A DNA stretch of 64,000 bases from Rhyzopertha dominica (taxonomy: Eukaryota > Arthropoda > Insecta > Coleoptera > Bostrichidae): contig QCXZ01000041.1 in assembly GCA_025024175.1 (NCBI GenBank), positions 39,985,786 to 40,049,785 on the forward strand, written 5' to 3'. Of this stretch, positions 1-12,304 are shown piece after piece (position 1 is the stretch's first letter; each line of letters starts with the position of its first letter). The notes under the pieces were generated by a model, which ran no database searches, was not told the origin of the DNA, and saw nothing but the letters and a program-made list of their open reading frames with translations. A program made the translations under genes and the position numbers.

Positions 1-1785
1 AAGTTACTTATGACCTAATTAATTTAAAAAATCCACTTTGAGAAATGGATGTTTTCTATCAACCCTTTTAGATGGAAAACTTTCCTATTTACTAAATACG
101 CATCCAAATGCGTTGCATTTATGACAAATACTGTTCTTTACCACGTTCTTTATAATATAACAATGGTGAGATGTGTTATGTAAATATCTGCTAAATATGT
201 ATTGCTATTGTTTTTGATTACTTAATCTTTATTAATCTCTATTAATCTTTCTCAAAAACTGGCAACATCTGTTACCTCAAATAGGTCAGAATTAGTGTCA
301 TTCAATGTAACTAGTATGTTTTCAAATATCCAAATTATTAAATACTTGTTTACTTATTTCGGAAAAACAACAGAAAAAACGACTACCATATATCAGCAAC
401 AAAATAGTCAAGTTGAAATTGATATAAAACCTTTAGCAATAAAGATTAACTTGTCAAAAGTCAAGAGTTTAACTTGCTGCTAGTGTAGTAGTATGTATAT
501 AGAGCAGACAGGACGCAATTTTGAAAAACGTTATCTATAATCAATCACACAGTGTTATATCATAACATTGGACACAAGTTCCCAGAAATAAATAAAAATA
601 AAAGTATTGCACACTTGCGATAACGGGGCCAAACTAAAAAACAAAATACTAAGAAATTCTAAGAAGCTAAATACTAAAATACTTAATGAACAAACGGAAT
701 TTCCAGCCTGGTATAATTATTATAATTGAGCGTTATGTTGTAGGACCCTTAGTTCTTATGACGAGCAAGCCCAGGTAGTAGTTTGCACGTGTAAATTAGT
801 TGCTATGAAATGGAACGTCTCGACAAAGACAGAAAGGTCGAAACTGTAATCGCATTTATTTGTAAATTTGCTTTTACAATAAAATGGTATGATGGTATAA
901 TGCGTAGTAAAAGCGTGTTTAACTATTTAAAAGTTAAGTACCATACAATAAAGTTCAAAACCATGTAAAGGACAACACTTGGGACCAGAACTATCTATTT
1001 GATATGCTTTTAGTTATTTTAAAGAATTCTGCTTCAGTTACTACGCTAGAATCGATGTATATTTTCATCATTGTAGCTTATAATGTAAATAGGTAATACG
1101 ATACGATTTTTCTGCCTTTTTACTCTCTTGGTAGCAGCACTTTAACTGCCGAGATAAAAACTTATTTTAAAGCAAAAAGATTGTATTAAAGTAGAGCCGA
1201 AAATTCCTGTTTAGGCAAACATGACGCAACTTTTTGATGAGAAAATGTATTTATTTCGACTAATTTGGTATCGATATAGCTGGAAATATCAAGCTCCGTA
1301 AATAAAGCCTGTGTTTTGAAGTATCAGTACCATTAAATTTTGGAAAAATGTAATAGCGCACTATTAGACATTATGGAAAGTTTAAGTTTAAACTCGGAGA
1401 AAAGCAATTAAGAAATAATCAGTATTGAAACTTGTAATGTTATGATCTATACCTTTTTTTATATAAAGGTCCTTGTTATCCACATTTATAAGTAATTCTC
1501 TGAAAACGTATCAATTAATACATTTTTAAGATTTTTGCTGTTCAAGTAATACCAAACACGACTAGCTGGGAACTTCAGGATCCCCGCAAGAAGAAATCCT
1601 TTTTAATTTTAAACCAAATTCTTCAGGTGACATATAGAAGCAAAAAAGAAAATCTAGAGACTCCTAGTTAAGACACTTTTTATGTTTAATGATGGACACA
1701 TTATAAGGCCATGTTGTACACCAATTTGATATGAGCATGTTCACTAATTGGAAACCTGTTTTTGCAAACTTATTAAGGACGTACG
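1..1785. other. no recognisable gene
   Basis: AT-rich sequence with only short frames that resemble no family I recognise. No repeat, RNA gene or conserved coding stretch was seen. Confidence 0.6.
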
Positions 1786-2299
1786 CAGGGTGGTGTCTTA
1801 TATTCTCTATGGGCCTCTTAGTAATTAGCGGAGCTAGAGCACACTTCACTATAAGAGAAGAATTGCAGATTTATGAGGACACCATTATGCACCTTATGTT
1901 TCTTAATTGCAACCACGGATAAGTAGATAATGCCGAAAAGCTGATTTTGTCCGATTTCTCTAACTGCTCATAATTTTATTATTATTAGTCGTACAAAAAA
2001 TGGAAATTATAGCAGGCTGACTTTATTGAAAATCACCTGACTAACTTTTCAAAACTTTTTATATAAAAAGGAGTTTATTGTTAGATGGGCATGTCTTTAT
2101 TGCTGCAGGACAGCGGCAGGAAACCCAACTTCAGCTCTTGAAAATGTATGAAGCAAATCTTCTTCCTATTATTTATTTAAGTACAAACTTTAATGCTTCA
2201 ATTTACATAAAATGTTCAAAAATATTACCAATATAATCAATAAACAAGTTAGATCTTATCAAAACGGGTTTTTTTACCTTTCTAACACATCTTAATTTA

Positions 2300-3102
2300 A
2301 AATAGCTTCTAGCACTGCTATTGGAAGTTGTGTACAGTACGATATGTCTTTTTGTAGACCATATTCTGCAATGTTCCCCAAGCGATTGGAGCATTCCTGT
2401 CAATCCAGGAATTAGGAAAGGTTCATGCAGATGCTCCATCATGTTGAAACCACTGAAGCATAGGAAATTCGTCAAACACCTCCGCAAATTCGTTTTCAAG
2501 GAAATTAAGATCATTGGCGCCGGTTAAATTGTCCTCAAAATTGTATGGACCCACTTCTGTAGAGCCAATTACACCACAGAACCAAATGTTAAAACCAAAC
2601 CTAATTTGAGGTCTGCTATTTTCAACATGGTGTTGATTTTCCTCCATCCACAAATGCTCGTTATACTAATTAAAAATTCCAGAATTTGTTAATCGTGATC
2701 CATCAGGCCAAGGTACTTTTAATGTAAATTATGGATCTGCTAAACATATACATAGGTATATCTAAACCATATGCAAAATTCTAATCGCTTGTTTCTGTCA
2801 TATTCAATGTTTGGTATACCGATAATTTATACGGATGACACTTATTTTTTAAGCCTTCTGCATTATGAAAGTAAGCATGTTTAACTCTGCAACTTCATCA
2901 AATTCAATTTCGTTTCCTTTCGGCTTGGTAAAACGTCCATACACGGATAAATTTTCACTGACAACGAAGGCTGACAACGATCAAAATAGCGCTCAAAATA
3001 TTGTTCTGCGACTTCGGTAGCATTCTTGCGACAAAGAACATAATATCTAATCAGATCAGTCATTTCCTGATTTGAAAAATTCATTTTGTTTGCTTTTTTC
3101 AA
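2300..3102 (-). pseudogene. DD41D Tc1/mariner transposase relic
   Basis: The minus strand first gives a helix-turn-helix N-terminus (MNFSNQEMTDLIRYYVLC, then a run ending RYFDRCQPS, 3083-2900) typical of DD41D transposases. About 230 bp later it gives catalytic-core pieces: FGFNIWFCGVIGS, GPYNFEDNLTG and WFQHDGASA, which holds the second catalytic Asp. Then come PNSWIDRNAPIAW and, directly, GTLQNMVYKKTYR. The segment normally carrying the SPDL motif and third Asp is missing between IAW and GTL, so a deletion removed the active site. In-frame stops are also present. Such enzymes cut and paste DNA at TA targets; this copy cannot. Family is well supported, exact boundaries are not. Confidence 0.75.
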
Positions 3103-3489
3103 ATGAAGTTATCGGTATCAATTAACTTATAAACGTCACATTGAAATGTCAAGTAACAGCAATGTTTTCGTCAATTGTTTTCATGGCTACTATGTGATTT
3201 AAAAAAATGTCATAACTAGTTTGTCTTTTCAAAGAAAAAACAGCCCTTTCGATAAAGTCAAAGTCAACTATGACTTGCGTTAAAAGTTTGAGACATAACT
3301 CGAAAACGATAGTCTATAAAACAAACATATGACACCGTTTTATTTAGATTATTATGTACAATTTTGTGGTAACATTTTTTTTGTTCAAATAAAAATAACA
3401 AAGTTATGAACAAGAGCTGAATTTCTTAAAATGTATAGGGAATTACAAAAAAATCATTGGCTTCCGCTTTCTAACTGTTGTTAAGTCTA

Positions 3490-5600
3490 TGATATGTTGG
3501 ACGTGGTTTATAAAAATTTATATGGGGTTATTGATGAGTGTGTCCCTAAAAAAACGCATTATCCAACATGATTTACGCATGAAATTATAAAGCATATAAT
3601 GGGGAAGGACAGATACAGAAAGAAGAGCGAAATTACTTCCAGTGCTTATGATTTGCATATGTGCAATTTCTTAAGACAAATATAAAAATAGATATGAAAA
3701 TTGCTTACAAGACATACGTTGGCAGTGTACAGAAACATATACGATGTAATGTAAATACGTTCTCGTCTTGTGTAAAAAATAATAAAACTAATTCAAAGCA
3801 TAGTGAGAATGACATGTACTTCAGGGATGTGTATGCAGATTCTCCTTATGATAATGCTAAATTGTATGGTATGTATTTTCAAACTGTACACAAGTCAGAT
3901 AATGCCAATTATAACATCGACGCGATTATACACAGTGATGCAGTTACTATGAATAATACTTCAAATATTAAAGAAATAACCGAAAATGAAATGTTAAATG
4001 CGAATAAGAAACTTAAATCGAAGAAATCTTTGGGAACGGATGCTATTCCGCCATATATTTTTAAACGTTGTACTGATTTACTAATATAGCCTTTGCATTT
4101 AATATTGAATTTTATACTTAAAACAAATTAACAAAAATATTTCCAATTCATAAGGGTAGTGACGCAAACAATATTCAAAACTATTATAGGGTCTATTGCT
4201 CTTTTATCGATTCCTAGTAAAATATTTGAAATGATTATTTGCCTCACATATCACTCAACCAACATGGTTTTATGCCAAAGCTATCAACTTTATTAACTTT
4301 ACAGAGAGCTTATGTAAATCTCTTAATGAAAATTGTCAGGTAGATGAATTTACACAAATTTTGCTTCTACTGCGGAAAATGCATTTTTTTGGACTAAGCA
4401 CACCTCTACTTACCTACGCTTCTTACTTATCTGACAGGCATCAATATGTTGTTTACAAAGGGTCAAATTCAAAAGTATTTGTAACAAAATCTGGCGTCCC
4501 ACAGAGGTCGAACTTGGGACCATTGTTGTTTGTGTGTATGATTAATTCCCTCCTGGAGGTTGTCAAATACTCCTAAATTTAACTGTTTGCCGATGACTTT
4601 AAATTTTATAAAGAAATTAACACCATATTACTTGTATATTTGTATAACATTAATGGCCATAATTTGAAAATAAAAAATGAGGCTAAAGATTTAGGGTTAT
4701 ATTTGATGTGAATTTGTCATTTAGTGGACACGTTCAAACTATTCAAAGTATTGTAAGTAGGGCATACAGAACTTTAGGATTTATAATTAGAATTTCATGT
4801 AATTTCCAAGATATTGGCACTTTTGTAATTTTGTCTGTATACAACTCGATTTAAATTCTCAGTGTCAGCACAAAAATACGACGGCGCGGCGCGGCGGCTG
4901 CTTTCAGCTTTTATATCAACGGTGTGCATTGTTTATGTTTACTAATTTTACTGTGGCTTGATCGAATAAGGGCCTATCTGCAAAAACTGGGTTTTGAGAT
5001 AATCCACTTTTTATGATACAACAACAAACATATGTTACTCAAATGTTTTGCCCATCGCCCCTTTTTAATCTTGGTTCTACACAATCTCTTAGTATTATTT
5101 AGTTGGGACCTTATTCATTGCAAAAAGCGCAATTTATTTAGTAAATTAGGCCCATCAACTCATTTATGGAAAATTTGCAGTTAGGCCCTTGTTCGACCAA
5201 GCCACAGTTATTATTATAATGTGTGTTACATTGACGAAATTGAAAGAGTGCAAAAAAGTTTTTAAGATTTCTGTATTATAAATCACATCGTGACTACCGT
5301 TTTGATATTTCTTATGTTTCACTGGTAATTGAATTTTCGCTTTCAATATTCTGAAACCTTGCGAAATTACGCTATTTTCCTATTTAAAATTATAAATAAT
5401 TTGTGTGATTGTATTGATGTGGTGAGTGTAATTTCTCTTGCGGTTCCAGCTTATGATAGTCGTTCGCAAAATACGTTTTATATTCAACAACAAAGAACGA
5501 ACCTGACAGTGAACTCTCCAATAAGAAGAATATGTGCTTTTGTAAACAAACGTAATCTTTTATGTTTCCGCGAATTTCAAGAATTCTGCTAAAACGTATT
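3490..5600 (+). pseudogene. Jockey-like non-LTR retrotransposon ORF2 fragment
   Basis: Broken frames run colinearly along an insect Jockey-type ORF2: a linker region (VPKKTHYP near 3535), the finger region (KSKKSLGTDAIPPYIFKRC near 4020), the palm core (SYLSDRHQYVVYKG, then SGVPQRSNLGPLLF near 4490), the polymerase box LFADDFKFYKEI near 4583, and a C-terminal segment (FLFKIINNLCDC and NTFYIQQQRTN, 5380-5505). The ADD residues are intact, but stops and shifts break the frame at least five times. The element is cut at about 4.87-5.21 kb, partly by the MITE annotated separately. A reverse transcriptase of this kind copies element RNA at the genomic target. No poly(A) tail or target duplication was found, so the ends are approximate. 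Confidence 0.8.
4951..5207. mobile_element. 257-bp Tourist-like MITE with TTA target duplication
   Basis: The left end CTGTGGCTTGATCGAATAAG and the reverse complement of the right end CTGTGGCTTGGTCGAACAAG match over roughly 30 bp, continuing into GGGCCTA.CTGCAAA. Each end is flanked by TTA (4948-4950 and 5208-5210), the 3-bp target type of PIF/Harbinger elements. There is no coding capacity. It interrupts the Jockey-like ORF2 just before the segment that reads IDEIERVQK, so it inserted after that retrotransposon arrived. Confidence 0.75.
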
Positions 5601-5891
5601 AACGTTTTAATCATTTTAGTTAGGTAAATATTTTGGTATTTAAATTTAACTTGTTTTCGGTATTTTGTGGAATTGTATTATGCGTGTGTGTTATATAATC
5701 TTGATATTTTTAAATTGTAATCTGTAATTGGGCAAAAATGCCTGTTGATAAGTTAATTAATTGATTTAAAAATCGAACAAATTCAGTTTTTCGGCAATAT
5801 CTGGTTATCCGTGGGAGCAATTCAAAAAACAAAAGGTGCATTTTATTCTTATATTAGTAAAAGTTTGCTCTAGCTCCGCTCATTCACCCTG

Positions 5892-7398
5892 TATTAATAC
5901 TGCCCTAAACAGCCTGCTATCAAATGCGTAATTTGAGAGACACATATTTTGTTATAGCGCTCATCTGGAATGCCTTAGATTAATACTTTACTACACTTAA
6001 GTTTGATCGTTTGCAAAACTTAATATTACGTTTGGTGTCAATTTTTCAGTTAATAATTAAATGGGAGTTTCAGTGTAAATATATTAATACGTAACAGTAG
6101 CAATAAAATTTACACCACTGGCTTAGTTCTGTACCCTCGAAAGATATCTAGAGGCACAGAAAAACAAGACTGACACAAAAACTCCGCGATAAAGAACAGT
6201 GCAGCTCTGTTCGCTAAAAATTCCGTGTCAAAACAAAGGTCCTACCTCTTCGTCCATCGGGCACCGTGCACACCAGGTCCTCGAACTCGATGTCAATATT
6301 CTTCCTGGGAATTTGCAAGAAGGTACACCGCACCGACATCGTTGACGAACAGTACGGCACAAGATGACCAGAGTCTCACTATCACTTTCGGCAAGCCACT
6401 GTGCGGCCCCTTTATTTAGTTAGAGGCTTCCGATCACTTCTCGGTCGCGTTGATGATAGCAATGTGCAAACGTCCATACACCATACACCTGGTATTATAC
6501 GGAGCAGTAATCTGCTGCGCAGGATTGCCACAGTGCTAATGACCTCAAGGCAGGAGCGAATCGCCTTGATGCAATTTTCCGGCTTGACTGAGGGTGGTGT
6601 CGTCCTTCGACTGCATTGGTTAAATGGGGTCCTCCAGTAGGAAAGCTGGTTTGCTTTATCAGGTTCCTATAGGCACTGGCCTATATGTTAGCGCCCCTAC
6701 CCAACAATCACATGCGTGGAGCACCAAATGCCTGGGAAATGAACTATGATAATAGCAAATACATGGGTTTTGAAAATCAGTATGGGAAATTAATGTTCAA
6801 GTTAATCTAGAAAGTCCAAACACAGAGCGTTGCTAAACAAGGTTTAAATATTTCGTGGGGTGAATTTAGGGGCGGCGCTATTTTGGGCCGAGTGGGAATA
6901 AAAAACGCTGGGCTGGTTGGATATAAACAACATTAAGATGAACATATGGTAAATAAATCTCTTCACCTTCGAAATCTTAAATTATATTTTGCAAAAGATA
7001 TAAACAATAAGGGAAATAACAATAAGAGGTATCTGCCCCGAATGGATTTGTTTTTGCTAATAACCGCTGCATTTTCCGTTTTATCAAAAAATAATTGCAA
7101 CTATTTTTTAATTTGTACTTTTGACATTTTTTTTCCTTTTTTTATATTCTTTTCTCAGCGAATTGTAATATTTTACGTAGGAATCCTACTACAGTTACTG
7201 AACTGGTACCAAATTATGCGTAACACGTTATGAGTAAAAAATTCACATTTTATCAGACATTTAGAGGCGCTAACCGAATATCTCTAAACACAAACGCATC
7301 TTTTAATTCGCGATAGATACGCTTTATTTATTTCCACTGTCGTTGTTCATTATTTATATATATTTTTAAATAAAATGTCATGATACATTCTGGAAATA
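5892..7398. other. no recognisable gene; GC-richer patch
   Basis: No protein family was recognised. About 6130-6880 is clearly less AT-rich than its surroundings and has two short open frames (6225-6419 and 6401-6640) with no domain I can name. Composition and sharp edges suggest an inserted repeat, possibly retrotransposon-derived, but no long terminal repeat or partner copy was found here. Confidence 0.4.
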
Positions 7399-7406
7399 CT
7401 ATGTTG

Positions 7407-8762
7407 CAGAGGCGCCGACTCCATGGGTGCTCGGNGGCTCCAGCACCCACGAGAGGTAAATTGTGGGTGCCGAGCACCCACGATCAAAAAGACATCATTG
7501 TTAGTCATTTATATTTAATTTAATACACCAATAATAAAAGATCGAGAATACACATGTCAAACCAACTAAAAACTGCTTAATCGATTGGTACCATAATTTG
7601 AGATTGACTTATCACAGATATTAAAAACTAACTGGTTGGTCGCAAATTTATCAAGTTAGAACGAATACAGTGCTGCTGGATTACTCAAACCAACCCAACC
7701 TTATTTTAGAATTTCTTCTGAAAACAAGTACGTGTAAATGTTGCTCAGTTTTTGTATATATGATTTTTTATTTATTGCATTGATATTTTGATTTATGTAA
7801 ACCATTTCAAGTATTAATCTCTTGTTTGTATTACATTCTTTATCAAAATTGTGACATTACTCCAGTTAATATGATGTCAGTTGTTGATTACTACTATGTG
7901 TTCTGCAAGTGAGCATCTATCCCTTTGATTAGTTATATCATTTGCTTAATATTTTGTAGGTATTTTTGATTTTAGTGTTGTGAGTAGGGTTGAGCCATTC
8001 TTTTTGTTCTTAATTGCAATTTTCATGTTTTCATTTACCTTCTATGTTCTACTGTTTGTAGGTTATTGTCAACCATATGATCATGATTTACCCTCTGCCC
8101 CACGTCACCCTGCATACCACCGTTATTCACCGTTAGCCTGTTTGTGTTACATGAAGTGTTGATAAATCAGTAGTAGAATATAAGATTTTATTTATCATCG
8201 TTTTCGGGTATGAATTAAATTAATATCTTAAATTTTTTAAATTTTTCTCTTTAAATTGTGGATGTGATATTTTAATAATATCATGTTTCATCTGTTTTAC
8301 AAAGTTTATTTTAATTCGTGTCGAATGATCTGATAAGTAGTTTATATACCTCCCCGATGAATTTAGTTTCCGGTACCAATCCAGTATTATAATAAATAAT
8401 AAAATATATTTTATTATTTTTTCGTATGACTTTGGTGTCCAAAAGGGTACTCCATATTTTACCTCTCGTTCTGTAGTGAATTTTATATTCTGATCATAGG
8501 CGTTGAACACAGTTTCTATTCATAAAAAAGTTTGTTGATGATTTAATAATGCTGTTCCCAACAAAGGCACTAGAACAAATCTAGCATTTTTGTACTTATC
8601 TCTTTTTCCCTCTTATGTATCTTTCTACTTATATCACACATATTTCTGTCCCATTGCATATGTAAGTAGCTGTTGAGTTCTATTGGACGAATTCATAGAT
8701 ACGGGTTTCACGATTATGTTAGCATGAGCACCCACAGGGTTTTCTAAAAGCCGGCGCTCCTG
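7407..8762. mobile_element. 1.36-kb non-autonomous hAT-type element
   Basis: The left end begins CAGAGGCGCCGACTCC. The reverse complement of the right end begins CAGGAGCGCCGGCTTTT. Both continue within 30 bases into GGGTGCTC. The flanking octamers CTATGTTG (7399-7406) and CTATATTG (8763-8770) match at 7 of 8 positions, the target-duplication length of hAT elements. The left subterminal region has extra palindromic copies of GGGTGC/GCACCC between 7423 and 7481. The interior is AT-rich and I recognise no transposase, so the element would depend on an enzyme supplied elsewhere. One undetermined base lies in the left end. Confidence 0.8.
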
Positions 8763-8878
8763 CTATATTGACCCAAAACGACCTAACGCTATCCCTAGTC
8801 TTGGTGAAGCGGATCGTAATACGAAGGTGATGTCAAAATTCCTACACTCAAAAAACAGCTCACAAATGAACATATATT

Positions 8879-10340
8879 TTAAAAATTGTAATAAAGTCGT
8901 TCAATATAATCCACTTGCATATCCAAAACACGTCGCCATCGCTTCGGCAGTAATTTAATGTCGTTAAGAGGGGCATTTACTTGGAGCGATCGGGCAGAAA
9001 TGTAAACTATGCAACCCATATTACCAGCGGGACATGGGACGTAAGAGGGTAGCCGATAGGTTGACATCGCGCAAAGATCGTACGAGCAACAGACGGGCTA
9101 AACTAATATTCGGAAAATTGCTGACTGTAGGGTGTGCATAAAAAAGTAAGCATGATATTAGTAACTTACTATGATATTATACCGGGTTATTCAAAATATG
9201 GAATAACCCATTTATTTCTGCAAATATGAACTATATAACATTTCATACTAACTGCATGATTTCTGTAGGGACTTTTATAACAAATTTCCTTCCGCCTCCC
9301 CATTGCTTCGGCAGACAGTAAATTAATGTGAAAGAGCTTTTAACTTTAAACTTGTCCCGTGCAATTACTAATTAGACATACAATCTTAGAAATCCAGTCA
9401 TATCGGAAGAGATCGTATACCGCTCGATCATTCTCGACAGGATTGTATCTTAGCCTCACTGTTCAGTGGATACCACGCGACGGACCTGGTGGGGATGGGC
9501 ATACGCATTCTGCTCTCGTGACGGACTCGTGCGAAAGGGTTTGCGGTTTTAGATTTTTTGAATGTTTTTACTCATTTATGGTGCTCATGTTTTTGGTAGT
9601 GTACAAAGAAATATGTAGCTACAACGTGGAGTTCGAATTTTTCGTTTATGTGCCTTAGTTTTCGAGAAATAGCTCGACAAAAATACGCATTTTTAAGCAA
9701 AATATAACAACAAATATTTACATTTCTGTACCAAATTCAGAAAAAACTCGAACTCTACGTTGTAGCTACATCTTTTGTCATTGCCATATCAAAATTTCAC
9801 TTCGAAAAAGTTTCGAGTAACTCGGTAAAATGTAAAACGGTAGGTGCTTAAAATGACCCGATTCGCTCTAGGTAAACGCTCCTCTTAAATACGCCATTTT
9901 TGTCAAGATGTTTCAGCAGTTGGAACGCATATGCTGTTGCAGGGCTTTTATCCTTCCAAGTCAATAAATCGGACTTCACGAAATTCTCCTTTCCACTGTG
10001 GGGATGTGGGAGAATTTCACAGCAGTTCTTCTCGCAAACTCCTTTGCCTGACACTGTTTTATGCGATCAAGCATTATCGTGCAAGAGGATTACGCCGCTG
10101 TCTTTCATATCACGTCTACACCTTTGGAATCATACATTTAAATTTTCTACAAAGAAGACAAATACATTTGTCTTTTGGTATTTGTCTATTGCTTGTTTGC
10201 CCATGCGGTCTAACAGCAAAAGTGTTGTCGGTAGCAGTATAAGGTCTTTAACTTCTGTGGTCGTCTTTAACACTAGTCCAACCTCTGGAACACTTACTCC
10301 ATCAAATTACTGTTGTGCGTCTTGTAACGCACCGTGAATT
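8879..10340 (-). pseudogene. fragmentary mariner-like transposase remnant
   Basis: Two minus-strand pieces look like one mariner-type transposase. The upstream piece (10130-9850) reads DSGVILLHDNA, matching the second catalytic Asp region, then CCEILPHPHSG, resembling the block after it. The downstream piece (8960-8879) reads LLPKRWRRVLDMQVDYIE, typical of the extreme C-terminus. The ~0.8 kb between them is not coding and contains an inverted repeat. The third Asp motif is not readable. The C-terminal match is the stronger of the two; that they belong to one gene is inference. Confidence 0.45.
9614..9770. repeat. 157-bp inverted-repeat segment
   Basis: TGTAGCTACAACGTGGAGTT at 9614 recurs as its near-exact reverse complement at 9741-9770, and the match continues into CGAATTTTT versus CGAGTTTTTT. 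The loop is about 98 bp. It could be a MITE or the subterminal inverted repeat of a decayed Tc1/mariner element. Confidence 0.6.
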
Positions 10341-10589
10341 TCTGCAACCGTTTTTTCGCGCAGTGTTTGAATTTTGCTATAAAAACATTAATCCGCTACA
10401 GTGCTACAGTTCCATTGCATCAAACTATCCCGATTTGAGATTTTTTTATAAATAAACTGAGTCAGCTACCAGCACTCTATATATAGCTAAGTGATATCCC
10501 ACTTGCTATTCACCATCGCCAGTTCAGCGCCAGGTTGACATGTGCAAGAATTATTTTACTGGCTCAAGGAGTCTGCAATCAAAAATACT

Positions 10590-10990
10590 TAGATGAAAAA
10601 CCGTTGCAGTGCTGCATTTGAAAAAAGAAGTATTAACACGAAGAATAGACGAAAACGTAGGGTTGATATAGTTCTTTTAATGCTACAAGGAAATCCAGAA
10701 TCGAGTTGCAGAGAAATGGGGCAGAAACTGATATATCGCAAACCAGTATTCATCCCTACCACCTTGAGCTACTTCAAAAACTTTTTGGAAATGGTTTCCA
10801 AAATCGAGTAAATTTTTGTGAAACCATGAACAATTTAATTAATAACGACTGGAACTTTATGCATACATTTAAGAGTAAAATACGAAATTCTTGGGAACCA
10901 AGCGATCGGTCAATTCATTTTTTTAAGTTTTGCATGAAATGCGATTTCGATAATTTCTTCAAAGTGATCTCGCACTTTTGATGGAGAATG
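10590..10990 (+). pseudogene. DD41D transposase N-terminal fragment
   Basis: After a frameshift near 10740, the plus strand reads HPYHLELLQKLFGNGFQNRV and then NFCETMNNLINNDWNF. This is the segment joining the helix-turn-helix region to the catalytic core in DD41D-type transposases. Upstream, NPESSCREMGQKL in another frame fits the preceding helix-turn-helix. The core, including all catalytic acids, is absent. The fragment is too short to place ends. Confidence 0.6.
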
Positions 10991-11705
10991 TGGATTTGCA
11001 TACGCCATGGATCATGTGGCAGCAGAATAGAGCCTTTGTAGGCTATATATAGGGTACACTTTCATTTCTTAATTTGAAAATGTAATGCCGAATTTGATTT
11101 TTAAAAACGATAGATGAATCGTCGTAAGGGACATCGACATCATAGTAATGTAGAATATGAAATTCTAATGAAACCTGACAAGTATTAAGAAATATGCAAA
11201 TACATGCAGAAGTTCACGTTCCCGCATCGGAAATTGTCTAGCAGTTTAGTTATGTCAAATCATTGTTAAAATTTTAATTAGTCACAAATAAGACGCAACA
11301 ATAACAGAATTGTGGCTTAAATTTCTGTATAGTTTTCGTATTCATTCATTTATAGTATAGTATAGTATATTTAGTATAATAAACAACTGGTAATATTATT
11401 ACATCATTACAATTGCATTACTATCACTAAATTATTTTGTAATATGCACCTAGATGAGTAAACATCTGTGTGTGCATCATACAAAGACATTTATTATTAA
11501 TCGTAAGTCACCAATGAGATACACTAGCCTATTTAGTAAATCATGAAATGAGAATTGGCAAAGGAAAAGGAAAAAACAATTTATAGCTGAATGAATTAAT
11601 TAATTCATGCCATGCTATATAGAAACAGAAAAGCATGTCATAAATTTAGCAAGATGTTCCCCAACATTTGCTTTACATGTTTAGTAAAGGCTGTTACTTC
11701 TTTTA
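10991..11705. other. no recognisable gene; short TAGTA repeat
   Basis: Nothing coding was recognised. A short imperfect pentanucleotide run (about three and a half TATAG units) lies near 11351-11370. Confidence 0.6.
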
Positions 11706-11709
11706 TGTG

Positions 11710-12304
11710 TTAGTAACAGATTATAGAACCTAGGTGCCAAGAAATTAAAAAGCGCGTGCCTAAGTTGGTATTACTAGTTGGAGTTTTCAACAGATTACGA
11801 CCACCTTCCCTACGAGTTTTGTATAGATGTATATATGGGCAAACACTTATTATATATAACGCTCTAACATTAGGTATGTTGTCATTGTATAGACAATCCG
11901 TTGGGAAATATCTGCTGCGCTTGTAAATAATTTTTAGTGTAACATTCAAATCTCCCCACACCACAATACCATAATTAATTAGAGTTTCTACTGTTGTTTT
12001 ATAAATTATTACTAGTAATTTTGGACTAAGAATTTCTCTTAAAGTGTAAAATTTGTGTATTAGTTTACGGATATTATTACCAAATTATAACGTGTTTGTC
12101 CCATTTGATATATTTGTCTATGTTAATTCCTAGATATTTGATATCCCCAACCTCGTCAATTGTCCAATCTGTTCCTTGTATCTTAAGTCTGGTGTAGTTA
12201 GGTCTGTTTGCTGATGTTAACGAGAAGGCTATATATTCTGATTTATCAATGTTTATTGTTAGTTTAAATGAGTTTAACCAATCAATAACTGCACCCACAC
12301 TCAT
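11710..12304 (-). pseudogene. non-LTR reverse transcriptase, C-terminal thumb part
   Basis: The minus strand reads VIDWLNSFKLTINIDKSEYI, then GDIKYLGINIDKYIKWDKHV, then after a shift GIVVWGDLNVTLKI. This is the usual order just after the polymerase active-site box in insect non-LTR reverse transcriptases. The box itself and everything upstream are separated from it by the inserted block at 12302-13780. The matching palm segment is annotated at 13780-13920. Several frameshifts and stops make it inactive. Confidence 0.75.

Larger units (their letters stand above)
1786..5891 (-). mobile_element. decayed DD41D Tc1/mariner element, invaded by a Jockey-like fragment
   Basis: The stretch at about 1826-1959 and the stretch at about 5767-5891 are similar in inverted orientation. 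Both contain AGCGGAGCTAGAGCA, then a CCACGGATAA block, then TGCCGAAAA and a TTTGT.CGATTT block. The right end finishes CACCCTG followed by TA, as expected for a Tc1/mariner end beginning CAGGGTG at a TA target. A DD41D transposase relic lies between them on the minus strand and a Jockey-like fragment fills 3.5-5.6 kb. I infer one old element whose inverted repeats were pushed apart by the later insertion. The left end is uncertain because CAGGGTGG at 1786 is separated from the matching block by about 30 unmatched bases. Confidence 0.5.

Noticed and set aside
1731..1922. 63-residue frame near the left end of the DD41D element
   Set aside because: It lies across the terminal repeat region and matches nothing; its sequence recurs inverted near 5.8 kb as non-coding repeat.
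7980..8510. Short frames inside the hAT-type element considered as a transposase
   Set aside because: No hAT dimerisation, zinc-finger or catalytic motif is visible; the frames are short and of low complexity.
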